Positions 1 to 10,347 of a stretch of 64,000 nucleotides of DNA are shown in pieces (positions within the stretch are counted from its first letter, which is position 1; every line of letters starts with the position of its first letter). This DNA comes from Methylobacteriaceae bacterium. Its GTDB lineage: Bacteria; Pseudomonadota; Alphaproteobacteria; Rhizobiales; Beijerinckiaceae. The stretch lies in NCBI GenBank assembly GCA_020638195.1, contig JACKJC010000003.1:496001-560000 (forward strand), given 5' to 3'. The notes beneath the pieces were generated by a model. That model did no database searches. It had not been told where the DNA came from and worked only from the letters and a program-made list of their open reading frames with translations. The translations under genes and the position numbers were made by a program.

Positions 1-2
1 GC

Positions 3-287
3 CATCTCGGCCTCATCGTTTTCGGTCTCGTCCTGTCGATCCCGCTCGTCGTCTTCGGCGCGGGCGCCGTGCTGAAACTCATCGACCGCTGGCCGATCAT
101 CGTCTGGGCGGGAGCGGCTCTGCTCGGCTGGGTCGCGGGCGAGATGATCGCGACCGATCCCTGGATCGCCAACTGGCTCGATCGCCACGGCGATCCGCCA
201 GATGTCGCGGCCGCCATCACGGGCGCAGTCGTCGTGCTGGCTGTCGCCGGCGCGATCAAACTCGCGCGGCGCAACAAGGCGGCGTAG
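3..287 (+). CDS. TerC/YjbE family integral membrane protein, C-terminal part (5' end outside window)
   Basis: The reading frame is open from the left edge of the window to a TAG at 285-287, so only the last 94 or so residues are present. They show two or three hydrophobic stretches, a Gly-Trp-Val-Ala-Gly-Glu segment following an Ile-Val-Trp-Ala-Gly-Ala-Ala-Leu-Leu run, and a basic tail Lys-Leu-Ala-Arg-Arg-Asn-Lys. This matches the end of TerC-type (YjbE subfamily) inner-membrane proteins, which are linked to metal ion export or tellurite resistance. The internal ATG at 69 is not a real start because the membrane domain continues upstream of it. Function is inferred from family only. Confidence 0.7.
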   Translation, partial: HLGLIVFGLVLSIPLVVFGAGAVLKLIDRWPIIVWAGAALLGWVAGEMIATDPWIANWLDRHGDPPDVAAAITGAVVVLAVAGAIKLARRNKAA

Positions 288-311
288 CGCAAAGCGCTGC
301 CGCTACGCCTT

Positions 312-518
312 CTATCTCTGCACGCCCTGCGCGACCGGCGGCGTCGGGACCGCGAGGCAGTCGCGCCGCCCGGAATCGAGGCAGCGTTGCAGACGGCGCT
401 GATTGTCGAGCAGGTTCATCGCCACAACTAAAATGATGGCGAGTATGAGCAGCGCGATCGCGGCGACGAGATTGACCAGCCGGCGATGCGCGTAATCCGT
501 ATCGTCGGGTGTCGTCAT
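312..518 (-). CDS. Small single-pass membrane protein of unknown function
   Basis: A 68-residue protein. It has a short polar N-terminus, one strong transmembrane helix around residues 17-37 (Leu/Ile/Ala/Val-rich) and a Cys-containing polar C-terminus ending in Val-Gln-Arg. Its ATG lies one base after the TGA of the amidase gene on the same strand, so the two are probably co-transcribed and translationally coupled. I do not recognise a family. An upstream extension in the same frame would run inside the amidase gene and has the composition of an out-of-frame shadow, so the short start is preferred. Confidence 0.6.
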   Translation of the reverse strand: MTTPDDTDYAHRRLVNLVAAIALLILAIILVVAMNLLDNQRRLQRCLDSGRRDCLAVPTPPVAQGVQR

Positions 519-519
519 G

Positions 520-1920
520 TCACGCCCGGGGCGCGTCGATGGTCGCGAACGGCCGCGCTTGCTCGAAGGCGCGCGCGGCTTGCAGCACCCGCGCGTCTTC
601 GCGCATCGCGCCGACGATCTGCAATCCGATCGGCAATCCATCGCGGGTGAAACCGCAGGGCGCGCTGGCGGCCGGCTGCTGCGTGACGTTGAATGGATAG
701 GTGAAGGGCGACCACTCGACCCAGTGCTTGAACGACGAGCCGGGCGGAACGTCCGCGCCAACCGGTATGGCGCCGGTCGGCATCTGCGGCGTCAGCAGCA
801 GATCATAGGTCTCGTGGAACACCGCCATCTCGTGAGCGAGCTTTCCGCGCGCGAGAAATGCGTCGAGGTAGTTCACCGCCGTCAGAGCGCGGCCGGACTT
901 CACCTCCGCGAGCAGGCCTGGGTCGAGCAGAGGCTCGTCGCTCGCGCCGACATGTTTCATCGCCACCGCCGCGCCCGTGTGCCAGAGAACGTCGGCAATC
1001 GCGCGCGGATCGGCGATCGGCGGATCGACTTCTTCGACGCTCGCGCCGAGTTCCGCAAAAACTTTCGCGGCTTTCTCGGTCGCCGCCGCGACGTCGGGAT
1101 CGACGCAATCGACATAGCCCATGCGCGGCGACCATGCGATGCGCAGGCCGCGCACACCCTTGTCGAGATTTTCGGTGTAGTCGGGGCAGGGCGTGTTCCA
1201 GGCGGTATTGTCGCGATTGTCTGGCCGTCCGATCAGCGACAGCATGAAGGCGGCGTCCTCGACGCGCCGCGTCAGCGGGCCGAGATGGGCGAGCACGGCC
1301 ATGGTGGACAGCGGATAGGCCGGCACACGGCCGAAACTGGGCTTGAGCCCGAACACGCCGGTGAAGGCGGCGGGTATGCGGATCGAGCCGAGCCCGTCCG
1401 TGCCCAGATGAAAATGCCCGAGCCCCAGAGCGGCGGCAGCCGCGGCGCCGGCCGAGGAGCCGCCGGTCGTATGGCCGGTCTTCCAGGGATTGCGGGTCAC
1501 GCCATAGAGCGGACTGTCGCCGAGGCCCTTCCAGCCGATCTCCGGCAGCGTGGTCTTGCCGAGAATGACGCAGCCCGCTTCCTTCAATCGCGCTGTCGCA
1601 GGCGAATCCTCGGTCGCCGGCGTATCGACGCTCGTGCGCGTGCCGCGCCGGTTCGGCAGGCCCTTCACCAGAACATTGTCCTTGATCGTGCCGATCAGCC
1701 CGTCCGCAGGGCCGATTGCCGTACCCTTCGCGTGGCGCGCGGCGCTTTCCTCCGCTGCCTTTCGCGCGCCTGCGCGATCGACGACGGCGAAGGCGTTGGT
1801 CTGCGGCTCCACGGCGTCCAGCCGCTGCAGCACGGCTTCCAGCAGGTCGACAGGCGATGCCTTCTTGCGAGCGAAGAGGTCAGCGCATTGGCGGGCGGAA
1901 AGGGAGAGAAGGTCGGTCAT
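520..1920 (-). CDS. Amidase (amidase signature family)
   Basis: A 466-residue amidase-signature hydrolase acting on carboxylic amides; the substrate is unknown. The Ser-cis-Ser-Lys triad is visible: Lys80 in Gly-Thr-Ile-Lys-Asp-Asn, Ser155 in Gly-Gly-Ser-Ser-Ala-Gly, and nucleophile Ser179 in Thr-Asp-Gly-Leu-Gly-Ser-Ile-Arg. The 24-residue spacing between the two serines is the one expected for the family. Length is typical. The start Met-Thr-Asp-Leu-Leu was chosen because the family begins near this point and a purine-rich AAAGAG precedes it; a 29-residue upstream extension lacks family character. It lies directly before the small membrane protein gene. It could equally be annotated as a GatA-like protein, but no gatB or gatC is nearby. 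Confidence 0.9.
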   Translation of the reverse strand: MTDLLSLSARQCADLFARKKASPVDLLEAVLQRLDAVEPQTNAFAVVDRAGARKAAEESAARHAKGTAIGPADGLIGTIKDNVLVKGLPNRRGTRTSVDTPATEDSPATARLKEAGCVILGKTTLPEIGWKGLGDSPLYGVTRNPWKTGHTTGGSSAGAAAAAALGLGHFHLGTDGLGSIRIPAAFTGVFGLKPSFGRVPAYPLSTMAVLAHLGPLTRRVEDAAFMLSLIGRPDNRDNTAWNTPCPDYTENLDKGVRGLRIAWSPRMGYVDCVDPDVAAATEKAAKVFAELGASVEEVDPPIADPRAIADVLWHTGAAVAMKHVGASDEPLLDPGLLAEVKSGRALTAVNYLDAFLARGKLAHEMAVFHETYDLLLTPQMPTGAIPVGADVPPGSSFKHWVEWSPFTYPFNVTQQPAASAPCGFTRDGLPIGLQIVGAMREDARVLQAARAFEQARPFATIDAPRA

Positions 1921-2111
1921 GGCTCTTTCTGAATTTGAAACAGCAGATTGCGACGACAGGCGGATTGCATCAAGCACCGGGACCGCGGGCTTCAGCCGGC
2001 CTGCCACGAGGCCGGCTGCAGGCGGGCGATCCCGGTTTGGCAGGCTTTACCGGCGTCTCGGCCTCATTGTCGCCGGCTTCGCGCGGCATTTGCTGTTGCA
2101 GCGCCGCAAAA

Positions 2112-2126
2112 TTAACCGGGCCTCAA
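2112..2126. promoter_or_regulatory. Possible CtrA-type site, one mismatch
   Basis: TTAA, seven bases, then TCAA: one mismatch from the alphaproteobacterial CtrA box TTAA-N7-TTAA. It lies about 70 bases before the DUF900 lipoprotein start. Weak on its own. Confidence 0.25.
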
Positions 2127-2194
2127 CCCCTTCGGGTCTGTTAGTGGCCTGGCCCGGCGGGCCTCGCGGCATGAGGACGTTTCGCTTGATCGAC

Positions 2195-3379
2195 ATGAAT
2201 TCCGCCCGCGCGCGCCAGTCCGGCGGCGCCCATCGCTTCGGCCGTCCCGCAATGGTCTGCGCGCTGGCGGCGGCTCTTGCCGGTTGCAACGCCACCACCA
2301 ATTCGTTCAACGCCATTTCCGACCGCGCCGAAATTGTCGGTAACAAGATGGGTTCTTATTTCCGCAGGGATCCCGGCGTCGCACAGCAGGTGCCGCTCTT
2401 CATTGCCTCGACGCGCAGCAAGGGCGACAGCCATGGCGAAGTCGTCGCGCGCTTTTCGCTGCAGAACGTGTCCGTGCCGCCGGGCCATCGCGCCGGCGAG
2501 ATCGAGGCGCCGAGCTTCGGCTCGGCCAACCCGGAAAAGCATTTCGTCGTCACCGCGCGCCGCTCGCTCGACCCCGACGCCTTCCGCGCCGAACTCGCCT
2601 CCCACATTTCCGGCCGCGTCGGCAACAGCCGCGACGTGTTGCTCTACGTGCACGGTTTCAACACCAGTCTCGAGGAGGCGCGCTTCCGCCTCGCGCAGAT
2701 CGTCGCCGACGGCGGCTTCACCGGTGTGCCGATCCTGTTCACCTGGAATTCGAAAGGCGAACTCTTCGCCTATGAATCCGACAAGGAGGCCGCCACCGCC
2801 TCGCGCGATGCGCTGCAGCGCCTTCTTATGGATATTTCGCACACGCCCGGCATTGGCCGCATCCAGATCCTCGCCCATTCCATGGGCTCCTGGCTGACGA
2901 TGGAGGCCTTGCGCGAGACCGCCATCGCCGGCCACGCCGATCTCGACGGCAAGCTCGGCTCGGTCATGTTGGCAGCGCCCGACATCGATCTCGGCGTGTT
3001 CCGCCAGCAGGTCGCGCGTCTCGATCCCGCGCGCATCTCCGTCTTCGTCTCGCGCGACGACCGCGCACTGTCGTTGTCGAGCCGCATCGCCGGCTCGCGC
3101 GCGCGCCTGGGCGCGATGGATCCGTCAAACCCGAAGGACGCCGCCGCCATCGACGCCATGGGCGTGCGCGTCTACGACCTCTCCATGCTCAAGCAGGGCT
3201 GGGTCGGCCACGACACCTATGCGAATGCGCCGGACGCCGTGCGCCAGATCGGCGCGACGCTGACGAAGAAGCGCGAGTCCGACGCGAATGTTCAGGCGGT
3301 GATCGGCGCAAGCGTCGCCCCGCCCGCGCAGGCGCCGGCCGCCATCGTCGGGCAGGACCTGCCGCCGCCGGCGAAGTAG
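2195..3379 (+). CDS. DUF900 family alpha/beta hydrolase, putative lipoprotein
   Basis: A 394-residue alpha/beta-hydrolase-fold protein of the DUF900 type. The N-terminus carries a signal peptide ending in the lipobox Leu-Ala-Gly-Cys, so the mature protein is probably lipidated and periplasm-facing. Visible hydrolase landmarks are the Tyr-Val-His-Gly-Phe-Asn segment (oxyanion region), the nucleophile elbow Ala-His-Ser-Met-Gly and a later Ala-Pro-Asp-Ile-Asp acid region. The C-terminus is Ala/Pro-rich. Start at ATG 2195; an in-frame ATG at 2171 would give eight more residues and cannot be excluded. The substrate is unknown. The gene converges on the lytic transglycosylase gene, with a palindromic repeat between them. 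Confidence 0.82.
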   Translation: MNSARARQSGGAHRFGRPAMVCALAAALAGCNATTNSFNAISDRAEIVGNKMGSYFRRDPGVAQQVPLFIASTRSKGDSHGEVVARFSLQNVSVPPGHRAGEIEAPSFGSANPEKHFVVTARRSLDPDAFRAELASHISGRVGNSRDVLLYVHGFNTSLEEARFRLAQIVADGGFTGVPILFTWNSKGELFAYESDKEAATASRDALQRLLMDISHTPGIGRIQILAHSMGSWLTMEALRETAIAGHADLDGKLGSVMLAAPDIDLGVFRQQVARLDPARISVFVSRDDRALSLSSRIAGSRARLGAMDPSNPKDAAAIDAMGVRVYDLSMLKQGWVGHDTYANAPDAVRQIGATLTKKRESDANVQAVIGASVAPPAQAPAAIVGQDLPPPAK

Positions 3380-3393
3380 GAATTCAACAACGA

Positions 3394-3486
3394 CCTTCAT
3401 GCTGAGGAACCGCTGCAAGCGGCGTCTCGAAGCATGGCCGAAACCCGCATGCTTCGAGACGGCGCTTCGCGCCTCCTCAGCATGAG
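3394..3486. repeat. Palindromic intergenic repeat (REP-like) between convergent genes
   Basis: Two arms, 3395-3435 and 3448-3486, read as imperfect reverse complements around a short loop: each has a CATGCTGAGG-type end and a CGTCTCGAAGCATG-type inner part. The right arm's end (GCCTCCTCAGCATGAG) recurs at about 18165-18180. Folded as RNA it could act as a bidirectional hairpin for the two convergent genes. Confidence 0.75.
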
Positions 3487-3500
3487 GGCATGTGTGGCGG

Positions 3501-4184
3501 CTAAAGCCCCCGTGGCCGCTTCGGCGGCAGGGGCGCTGATGCCATCGACGCCACTTCCATACGCGCATCGTCGCCCTCGGCGACCGCCTGCATCTGCTGC
3601 GCGGGTTGTCCGCCGCCGAACAGGAAGGCGAAGGGGTTTGCGGGCTGCTGCGCCTCCGCGACCTGCTGCGGCGCCTCTACGGGCTGCGCGGTCTCGGCAT
3701 AGGCGGTCACCGGCGCGCTGGTCGCCGGCTCGCCGGACAGCGGCGCAGAGCGCGCCGTGCGCAGGCTGCCGATCAAGCCCCTGGCCTTGGCGACGTAATA
3801 ATAGCCGCCGGCATAGAGCGCGACCGCGCGATCCTCGTTGCGCCCCGCCGCCTGATAGGCGTTGGCGAGATAGGGCACGGCGTAGGTGAGGTTGGTTTCC
3901 CCATCCAGCAGGCCCGCCGCGCCGCCGCGATAGCCCATGCCCTTGGCGGTCGCGAGCTTGATCTGCATGAGCCCGTAATGGCCGTGGTTCGTCACATGCG
4001 GCGCATAGCGGCTCTCGCGCATGATGACGCGGCGGATCAGCCGCTCCGGCACGCCGTGGGCGCGCGACAGCCGCTGGATCGCCGGCGTGAACCGTTCCGC
4101 GCCCGGCGCCTCGCGCGACGATGCCGAAGCGGCGGCGGGCAGCGCGACGGCGAGCGTGACAAAAACGGAAGCTTTGAAATTCAT
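3501..4184 (-). CDS. Lytic transglycosylase (SLT domain)
   Basis: A 227-residue secreted protein that should cleave peptidoglycan glycan strands. It has a short signal peptide (about residues 1-22, ending Ala-Ser-Ala-Ser) followed by an SLT-type domain. The catalytic Glu is in Met-Arg-Glu-Ser-Arg-Tyr, followed by Tyr-Gly-Leu-Met-Gln-Ile-Lys and the late Ala-Gly-Gly-Tyr-Tyr-Tyr segment of this fold. The last 80 residues are a low-complexity Gln/Ala/Pro-rich tail. The start Met-Asn-Phe-Lys gives a clean signal peptide; the 14-residue extension upstream does not. A single-gene unit convergent with the DUF900 gene. Confidence 0.85.
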   Translation of the reverse strand: MNFKASVFVTLAVALPAAASASSREAPGAERFTPAIQRLSRAHGVPERLIRRVIMRESRYAPHVTNHGHYGLMQIKLATAKGMGYRGGAAGLLDGETNLTYAVPYLANAYQAAGRNEDRAVALYAGGYYYVAKARGLIGSLRTARSAPLSGEPATSAPVTAYAETAQPVEAPQQVAEAQQPANPFAFLFGGGQPAQQMQAVAEGDDARMEVASMASAPLPPKRPRGL

Positions 4185-4302
4185 CGACAAAACACACTCT
4201 GATGAAGCTGGCCCGCAGTCCGCCAAAATGTTGTGGCGAGGGCAGGGCAGGGCGGGGGCGTGGCGGGAGGTTTTCGGAAGGCGTGGCAGCTACGCCACAC
4301 CG

Positions 4303-4416
4303 CCATTGCGAGGAGGCGAAGCCGACGAAGCAATCCAGGGCCGTAATGCGACTCTGGATTGCTTCGCTTTCAGACGAAGTCCGCAACAGCGGACTTCTGT
4401 TGAGCTCGCAATGACG
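4303..4416. repeat. Dispersed palindromic repeat, copy 1
   Basis: Begins with CATTGCGAGGAGGCGAAG and ends with CTCGCAATGACG, which are mutually inverted. It also contains an inverted pair of GAAGCAATCCAG-like arms and a GTCCGCAACAGCGGAC hairpin. A clearly related element lies at 62203-62316 inside the GTA cluster. Confidence 0.85.
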
Positions 4417-4427
4417 GGAAGCGACTG

Positions 4428-6593
<2,166 letters not shown>

Positions 6594-6781
6594 GGCTCTG
6601 GTCCGGACAGGCGGCCGGGCAGGCCCGGCGCGCTCAGGATTTCAAGCTATTATAGCCGGGCGTTGTGCGCTGCGCCAATGTGGAAAAGATAATCGGAAAC
6701 TAAGCCAAGTCCGTTAGCCTATCGCTTTCGTCAAGTAGGTGTCCTCTGTCGAGCGATGGAGCCAGCGCTGCACGACACTTG

Positions 6782-7060
6782 CTAACTACAGTCGCTCGGC
6801 AAGTCGGATCTGGTCAGCTGCCTGTGATTTCCATTTTCGCATATGCAGAAGTCTTGCAGATTTGCTGATTTCAGTATGGCTTTTAGCTGTTTATCCGTCG
6901 CGTCCAATATGTCGTAGTGACATATATCGCCTGATCCACTGTCCGTCTGTTCTATGCGGCTTCCATTTGGCAGAATTGATCTGTCAAATTCCCAAAATAT
7001 TGGGGGCTCACCAGTGATGGAGTCGCGATAATATCTTCTTGCGTGATTGCATACTGTAGT
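6782..7060 (-). pseudogene. Probable out-of-frame 3' continuation of the 6952-7593 gene
   Basis: Downstream of about 7060 the frame offset by one from the 6952-7593 gene reads a coherent stretch: Tyr-Tyr-Arg-Asp-Ser-Ile-Thr-Gly-Glu-Pro-Pro-Ile-Phe-Trp-Glu-Phe-Asp, then an Asp/Ile/Leu-rich part, to a stop at 6782. The other frame in the same interval ends after a short, less protein-like tail. The simplest reading is a one-base frameshift near 7045-7060, giving an original protein of roughly 270 residues. Sequencing error is an alternative. Confidence 0.45.
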
Positions 7061-7593
7061 TCCGCTGTCGTCCACGCACTTTCGTTGGACAATAGACGCT
7101 CCCCCGGCTGGATGGTTTCTAAATGCCAGGGATTTGAAACGATTTTGGCTTGGGTGCGGGTCAAAGTGCTTTGGATGTAGGAACCTAATATAACGCATTG
7201 ATCGTCCGTCCCAGTGGATGGGGCTATCCCATCCAACAGTTCAATAGCTTCATCATAGGTCATGCCGCTCTTCGACATAACCTCTGATCCGTCGATCTCG
7301 TAACATACGTGTAATGTGCAATCATGCTCAACCACAATTTCGAGGTATTGGCTCGCATGATAAGCGGTCACCATCAACTCACCATTTGCGCCTGGGAAGG
7401 CGTTAGTGTCATCAAATCCATTCAATAGCAGACGCCAATGCGCCCCAAGCGCTGCGCTGATCACGCTGCTCTTCAAAGGCCCGCCAACGCCGTAATGCCA
7501 GCCATGCTTGAGTTTCGCAAACGACAATATTTTGCCGAAAGTTTTAGATTCGGAAAAATTATCGCTTGAATACGTATAGCTTTCGTACAGCAT
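6952..7593 (-). CDS. Hypothetical protein in AT-rich patch, probably frameshifted near its 3' end
   Basis: A 213-residue product I do not recognise. It is acidic, without signal peptide or membrane helix, and contains several Trp and Cys residues. The gene sits in a patch of visibly lower GC than its surroundings (about 6700-7930), with codons ending in A or T that the neighbours avoid. This suggests recent acquisition. After about 7060 the coding signal appears to switch frame (see 6782-7060), so the native protein may be longer. It ends 8 bases after the 7601-7927 gene starts its own 3' flank, on the same strand, and the two are probably one small operon. Confidence 0.5.
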   Translation of the reverse strand: MLYESYTYSSDNFSESKTFGKILSFAKLKHGWHYGVGGPLKSSVISAALGAHWRLLLNGFDDTNAFPGANGELMVTAYHASQYLEIVVEHDCTLHVCYEIDGSEVMSKSGMTYDEAIELLDGIAPSTGTDDQCVILGSYIQSTLTRTQAKIVSNPWHLETIQPGERLLSNESAWTTAELQYAITQEDIIATPSLVSPQYFGNLTDQFCQMEAA

Positions 7594-7600
7594 TATTGTC

Positions 7601-7927
7601 TCATTTCTCGTGCAGTTTTGCTGCCGCCTCGTTTATGCCAATTACTTTCTGTCCAGTTTTTTCTTCATATTTTTTAATATTGCTTTGCAAGTCGAGCGCT
7701 AGGGACTTAGCTGTATTGTATGACATGCTTACGAACGCCATTGGGGCCCCATTGTCGAGAAAAATAACTTTCATATCGGATGCTGTAATAGCCATACCGA
7801 TTCCATTGGCGTAAAATCGTGGAGCGGGAGAGCGCAAGACGGCTTGCAGCGTCTGCTGCGGCGTCTGTGAGGGGGATGCATGACCCGCGTCCGGCGCGTC
7901 GTTAGATGTTGTCGATTTGTCGGTCAA
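7601..7927 (-). CDS. Small hypothetical protein, possibly DUF3467-like
   Basis: A 108-residue protein. The first 35 residues are polar and Ser/Thr/Pro-rich. The rest reads like a beta-rich fold: Arg-Phe-Tyr-Ala-Asn-Gly-Ile-Gly-Met, a Lys-Val-Ile-Phe strand, then Ser-Met-Ser-Tyr-Asn-Thr-Ala-Lys-Ser-Leu and an amphipathic helix with Tyr-Glu-Glu-Lys-Thr-Gly. The order strand, strand, Ser-x-x-x-Ala-Lys helix, Tyr-Glu-x-x-x-Gly resembles small DUF3467-type proteins of unknown function, but this is a weak pattern match. It shares the low GC of the patch and is upstream of the 6952-7593 gene on the same strand. Confidence 0.55.
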   Translation of the reverse strand: MTDKSTTSNDAPDAGHASPSQTPQQTLQAVLRSPAPRFYANGIGMAITASDMKVIFLDNGAPMAFVSMSYNTAKSLALDLQSNIKKYEEKTGQKVIGINEAAAKLHEK

Positions 7928-8103
7928 ATGTTACGCTCCCGATATAATCACTAGCTCCATGCAAGAATGTCTAGTGATCATATCTATGAGGCACGTTCAA
8001 GAGTTGCAATTCGACCATTGGCCTCAGTTCGTTAATGTAGGGTGTAGAGGCCTCAAGGGCCAGATCGCATTTCTAGACCGGCACGGATCGCAAGTAGAGC
8101 GCG

Positions 8104-8372
8104 AACTCCACCCACGCCGACGCCTGCGGCGTCGGGCCCCACCCGTCCATCCGCTGCGCGGATGGCCGACCTCCCCATGAAGGGGAGGTAGGGCGCCCGG
8201 GGTTATCGGCGGAGATTGGGCGCGTCCCCTCTCCCGCACCGCGAAGTCGGCTGTTGCCGACTTCGCTAGATACGGGGGAGGGTCAGGGAGGGGGCGCTGG
8301 CAACTACAACCATCTCCGTATCGGAACCGCCCCCTCTCCGGCTCTCCCCCGCTGCGCGGGAGAGAGGGCAGA
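8104..8372. repeat. Cluster of intergenic palindromes and CCCTCTCCC-type repeats
   Basis: The 498-base gap between the AT-rich genes and the ABC-F gene holds no credible gene. It contains consecutive hairpins: GCCGACGCC/GGCGTCGGGC at about 8116-8137, CCATCCG/CGGATGG at about 8150, ACCTCCCC/GGGGAGGT at about 8170-8190, GCGAAGTCGG/CCGACTTCGC at about 8239-8263, and a CTCTCCCCC-GCTGCG-GGGAGAGAG stem ending near 8370. The same CCCTCTCCC...GGGAGAGGG family recurs at 10056, 20358 and 20503. Confidence 0.65.
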
Positions 8373-8425
8373 CCCGAGCCTTCGCCAGATTGTCCCCAAT
8401 GCCCCCCCCAGTCCATAACCCCCGC

Positions 8426-10048
8426 ATGATTCGCATCGACAAAATCTCCAAGCAGAACGGCCATCAGATCGTCTTCATCGAGGCTTCCGCCGTCATCCTG
8501 AGGGGCGAGAAGGTCGGGCTCGTCGGGCCCAACGGCGCCGGCAAGACGACGCTGTTCCGCATGATCGCTGGCGAGGAAAACCCCGACGAGGGGCAGGTGT
8601 CTGTCGATCGCGGGACGACCATCGGCTATTTCAGCCAGGACGTCGGCGAGATGGCGGGCCGCAGCGCGGTCGCCGAGGTGATGAACGGCGCGGGGCCGGT
8701 GTCGGAGGTGCTGGCCGAGATGAAGGCGCTGGAGGCCGCTATGGCGGATCCCGATCGCGCCGACGAGATGGACGAAATCATCGAAAGCTATGGCGAAGTG
8801 CAGGCGCGCTTCGAGGAACTGGACGGCTATGCGCTCGACGCGCGCGCGCGTGAGCTTCTCGATGGCCTGTCGTTCACTCAAGAAATGATGGACGGCGATG
8901 TCGGCCATCTCTCCGGCGGCTGGAAAATGCGCGTCGCGCTCGCGCGCATCCTGTTGATGCGGCCGGACCTCATGCTGCTCGACGAACCCTCGAACCATCT
9001 CGACATCGAAAGCCTGATCTGGCTCGAGCAGTTCTTGCGCGGCTATGAAGGGGCCGTGCTGATGACCTCGCACGACCGCGAATTCATGAACCGCATCGTC
9101 GGCAAGATCATCGAGATCGACGCCGGCCAGCTCAATTCCTACTCCGGCAATTACGAATTCTATGCCGAGCAGCGCGCACTCGCCGAGAAGCAGCAGCAGG
9201 CGCAGTTCGAGCGCCAGCAGGCGATGCTGGCCAAGGAGATCGAATTCATCGAGCGTTTCAAGGCCCGCGCGTCGCACGCCGCGCAGGTGCAGAGCCGTGT
9301 CAAAAAACTCGAGAAGATCGACCGCGTCGAGCCGCCGCGCCGCCGTCAGACGATTGCCTTCGACTTTCCGCCCGCGCCGCGCAGCGGCGAGGATGTGGTG
9401 ACGCTGAAGAATGTCGAGAAAGGGTTTGGCGCGCGCAAGATTTACGAGGGGCTGGATTTCCAGGTGCGCCGGCGCGAGCGCTGGGCGGTCATGGGCGTCA
9501 ACGGCGCCGGCAAGTCGACGCTGCTGAAGCTGATCGCGGGCGAGTCCACGCCTGACTCTGGCAGCGTCACCATCGGCGGCAGCGTGAAGATGGGCTATTT
9601 CGCGCAGCATTCGATGGAAGTGCTCGACGGCGAGCGCACCGTCTATGAATCGCTCGAAGGCTGGTTTCCGCAGGCAGGGCAGGGGTCCTTGCGCACGCTC
9701 GCCGGCTGTTTCGGCTTTTCCGGCGACGATGTCGAAAAGCCCTGCCGCGTTCTCTCGGGCGGCGAGAAGGCGCGGCTCGTGATGGCCAAGATGCTCTACG
9801 ATCCCCCGAACTTTCTCGTGCTCGACGAGCCGACCAACCATCTCGACATGGCGACGAAAGAGATGCTCGTCACGGCGCTCGAGAATTACGAAGGCGCGAT
9901 GCTCTTCGTCTCGCACGACCGGCGGTTTCTGGCGGCGCTCTCGAACCGCGTGCTGGAGCTGACGCCCGACGGCGTGCATCAATACGGCGGCGGCTACGTC
10001 GAATATGTCGCGCGCACCGGCCACGAGGCGCCGGGGCTGCATGGATGA
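8426..10048 (+). CDS. ABC-F family ATPase (YbiT/Uup-like)
   Basis: A 540-residue soluble protein with two ABC ATPase domains and no membrane segments. ABC-F proteins generally act on ribosomes. Walker A motifs are Gly-Pro-Asn-Gly-Ala-Gly-Lys-Thr near residue 35 and Gly-Val-Asn-Gly-Ala-Gly-Lys-Ser near 357. Signatures are Leu-Ser-Gly-Gly-Trp near 163 and Leu-Ser-Gly-Gly-Glu near 444. Each Walker B is followed by Asp-Glu-Pro-(Ser/Thr)-Asn-His-Leu-Asp, the ABC-F hallmark. A charged coiled-coil linker (Glu/Gln/Lys/Arg-rich) lies about residues 245-305. The start Met-Ile-Arg-Ile-Asp is the family start; an in-frame ATG 36 bases upstream falls in non-conserved sequence. The exact paralogue is not certain. 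Confidence 0.92.
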   Translation: MIRIDKISKQNGHQIVFIEASAVILRGEKVGLVGPNGAGKTTLFRMIAGEENPDEGQVSVDRGTTIGYFSQDVGEMAGRSAVAEVMNGAGPVSEVLAEMKALEAAMADPDRADEMDEIIESYGEVQARFEELDGYALDARARELLDGLSFTQEMMDGDVGHLSGGWKMRVALARILLMRPDLMLLDEPSNHLDIESLIWLEQFLRGYEGAVLMTSHDREFMNRIVGKIIEIDAGQLNSYSGNYEFYAEQRALAEKQQQAQFERQQAMLAKEIEFIERFKARASHAAQVQSRVKKLEKIDRVEPPRRRQTIAFDFPPAPRSGEDVVTLKNVEKGFGARKIYEGLDFQVRRRERWAVMGVNGAGKSTLLKLIAGESTPDSGSVTIGGSVKMGYFAQHSMEVLDGERTVYESLEGWFPQAGQGSLRTLAGCFGFSGDDVEKPCRVLSGGEKARLVMAKMLYDPPNFLVLDEPTNHLDMATKEMLVTALENYEGAMLFVSHDRRFLAALSNRVLELTPDGVHQYGGGYVEYVARTGHEAPGLHG

Positions 10049-10055
10049 AGCCTGT

Positions 10056-10250
10056 TCCCTCTCCCCGTTCACGGGGAGAGGGCTAGGGTGAGGGGGCAAA
10101 CGACTGGGTGGAGCGTAGCGGCTTGGCCCCTCATCTGTCCTTCGGACATCTTCTCCCCGCAGGCGGGGAGAAGAGAAGACCGCCCAGACGAGCGCTTCCC
10201 GTTTAGCGCGTCGCGCCTCCTTCTCCCCGTAGAACAGGGAGAAGAAAAAA
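10056..10250. repeat. Three CTCTCCCC-type inverted repeats in the ABC-F/GST gap
   Basis: Stems CCCTCTCCCCG-TTCA-CGGGGAGAGGG (10056-10081, followed by the CTAGGGTGAGGGG tail common in this family), TCTTCTCCCCGC-AG-GCGGGGAGAAGA (about 10149-10175) and CCTTCTCCCCGT/ACAGGGAGAAG (about 10219-10244). These recur at 8330, 20358 and 20503. Nothing gene-like was seen in this gap. Confidence 0.75.
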
Positions 10251-10347
10251 TCCGCAGGATCGCGGCCCGCGGAACGAACATGACGCCCGCTTGCGCGAGC
10301 GCGCATCGCCCGCCTAGGATTTGCGCCTCTCCATCAGGATGTTGCGC

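Noticed and set aside
520..2007. Longer amidase start at 2007
   Set aside because: The extra 29 residues have no family character and the ATG at 1920 has a suitable ribosome site.
8104..8372. Possible CRISPR array in the repeat-rich gap
   Set aside because: Repeats are palindromic, of unequal length and without regular spacers.
8024..10306. Long minus-strand open frame opposite the ABC-F gene
   Set aside because: Shadow of a gene with unmistakable ABC motifs; no recognisable domain.
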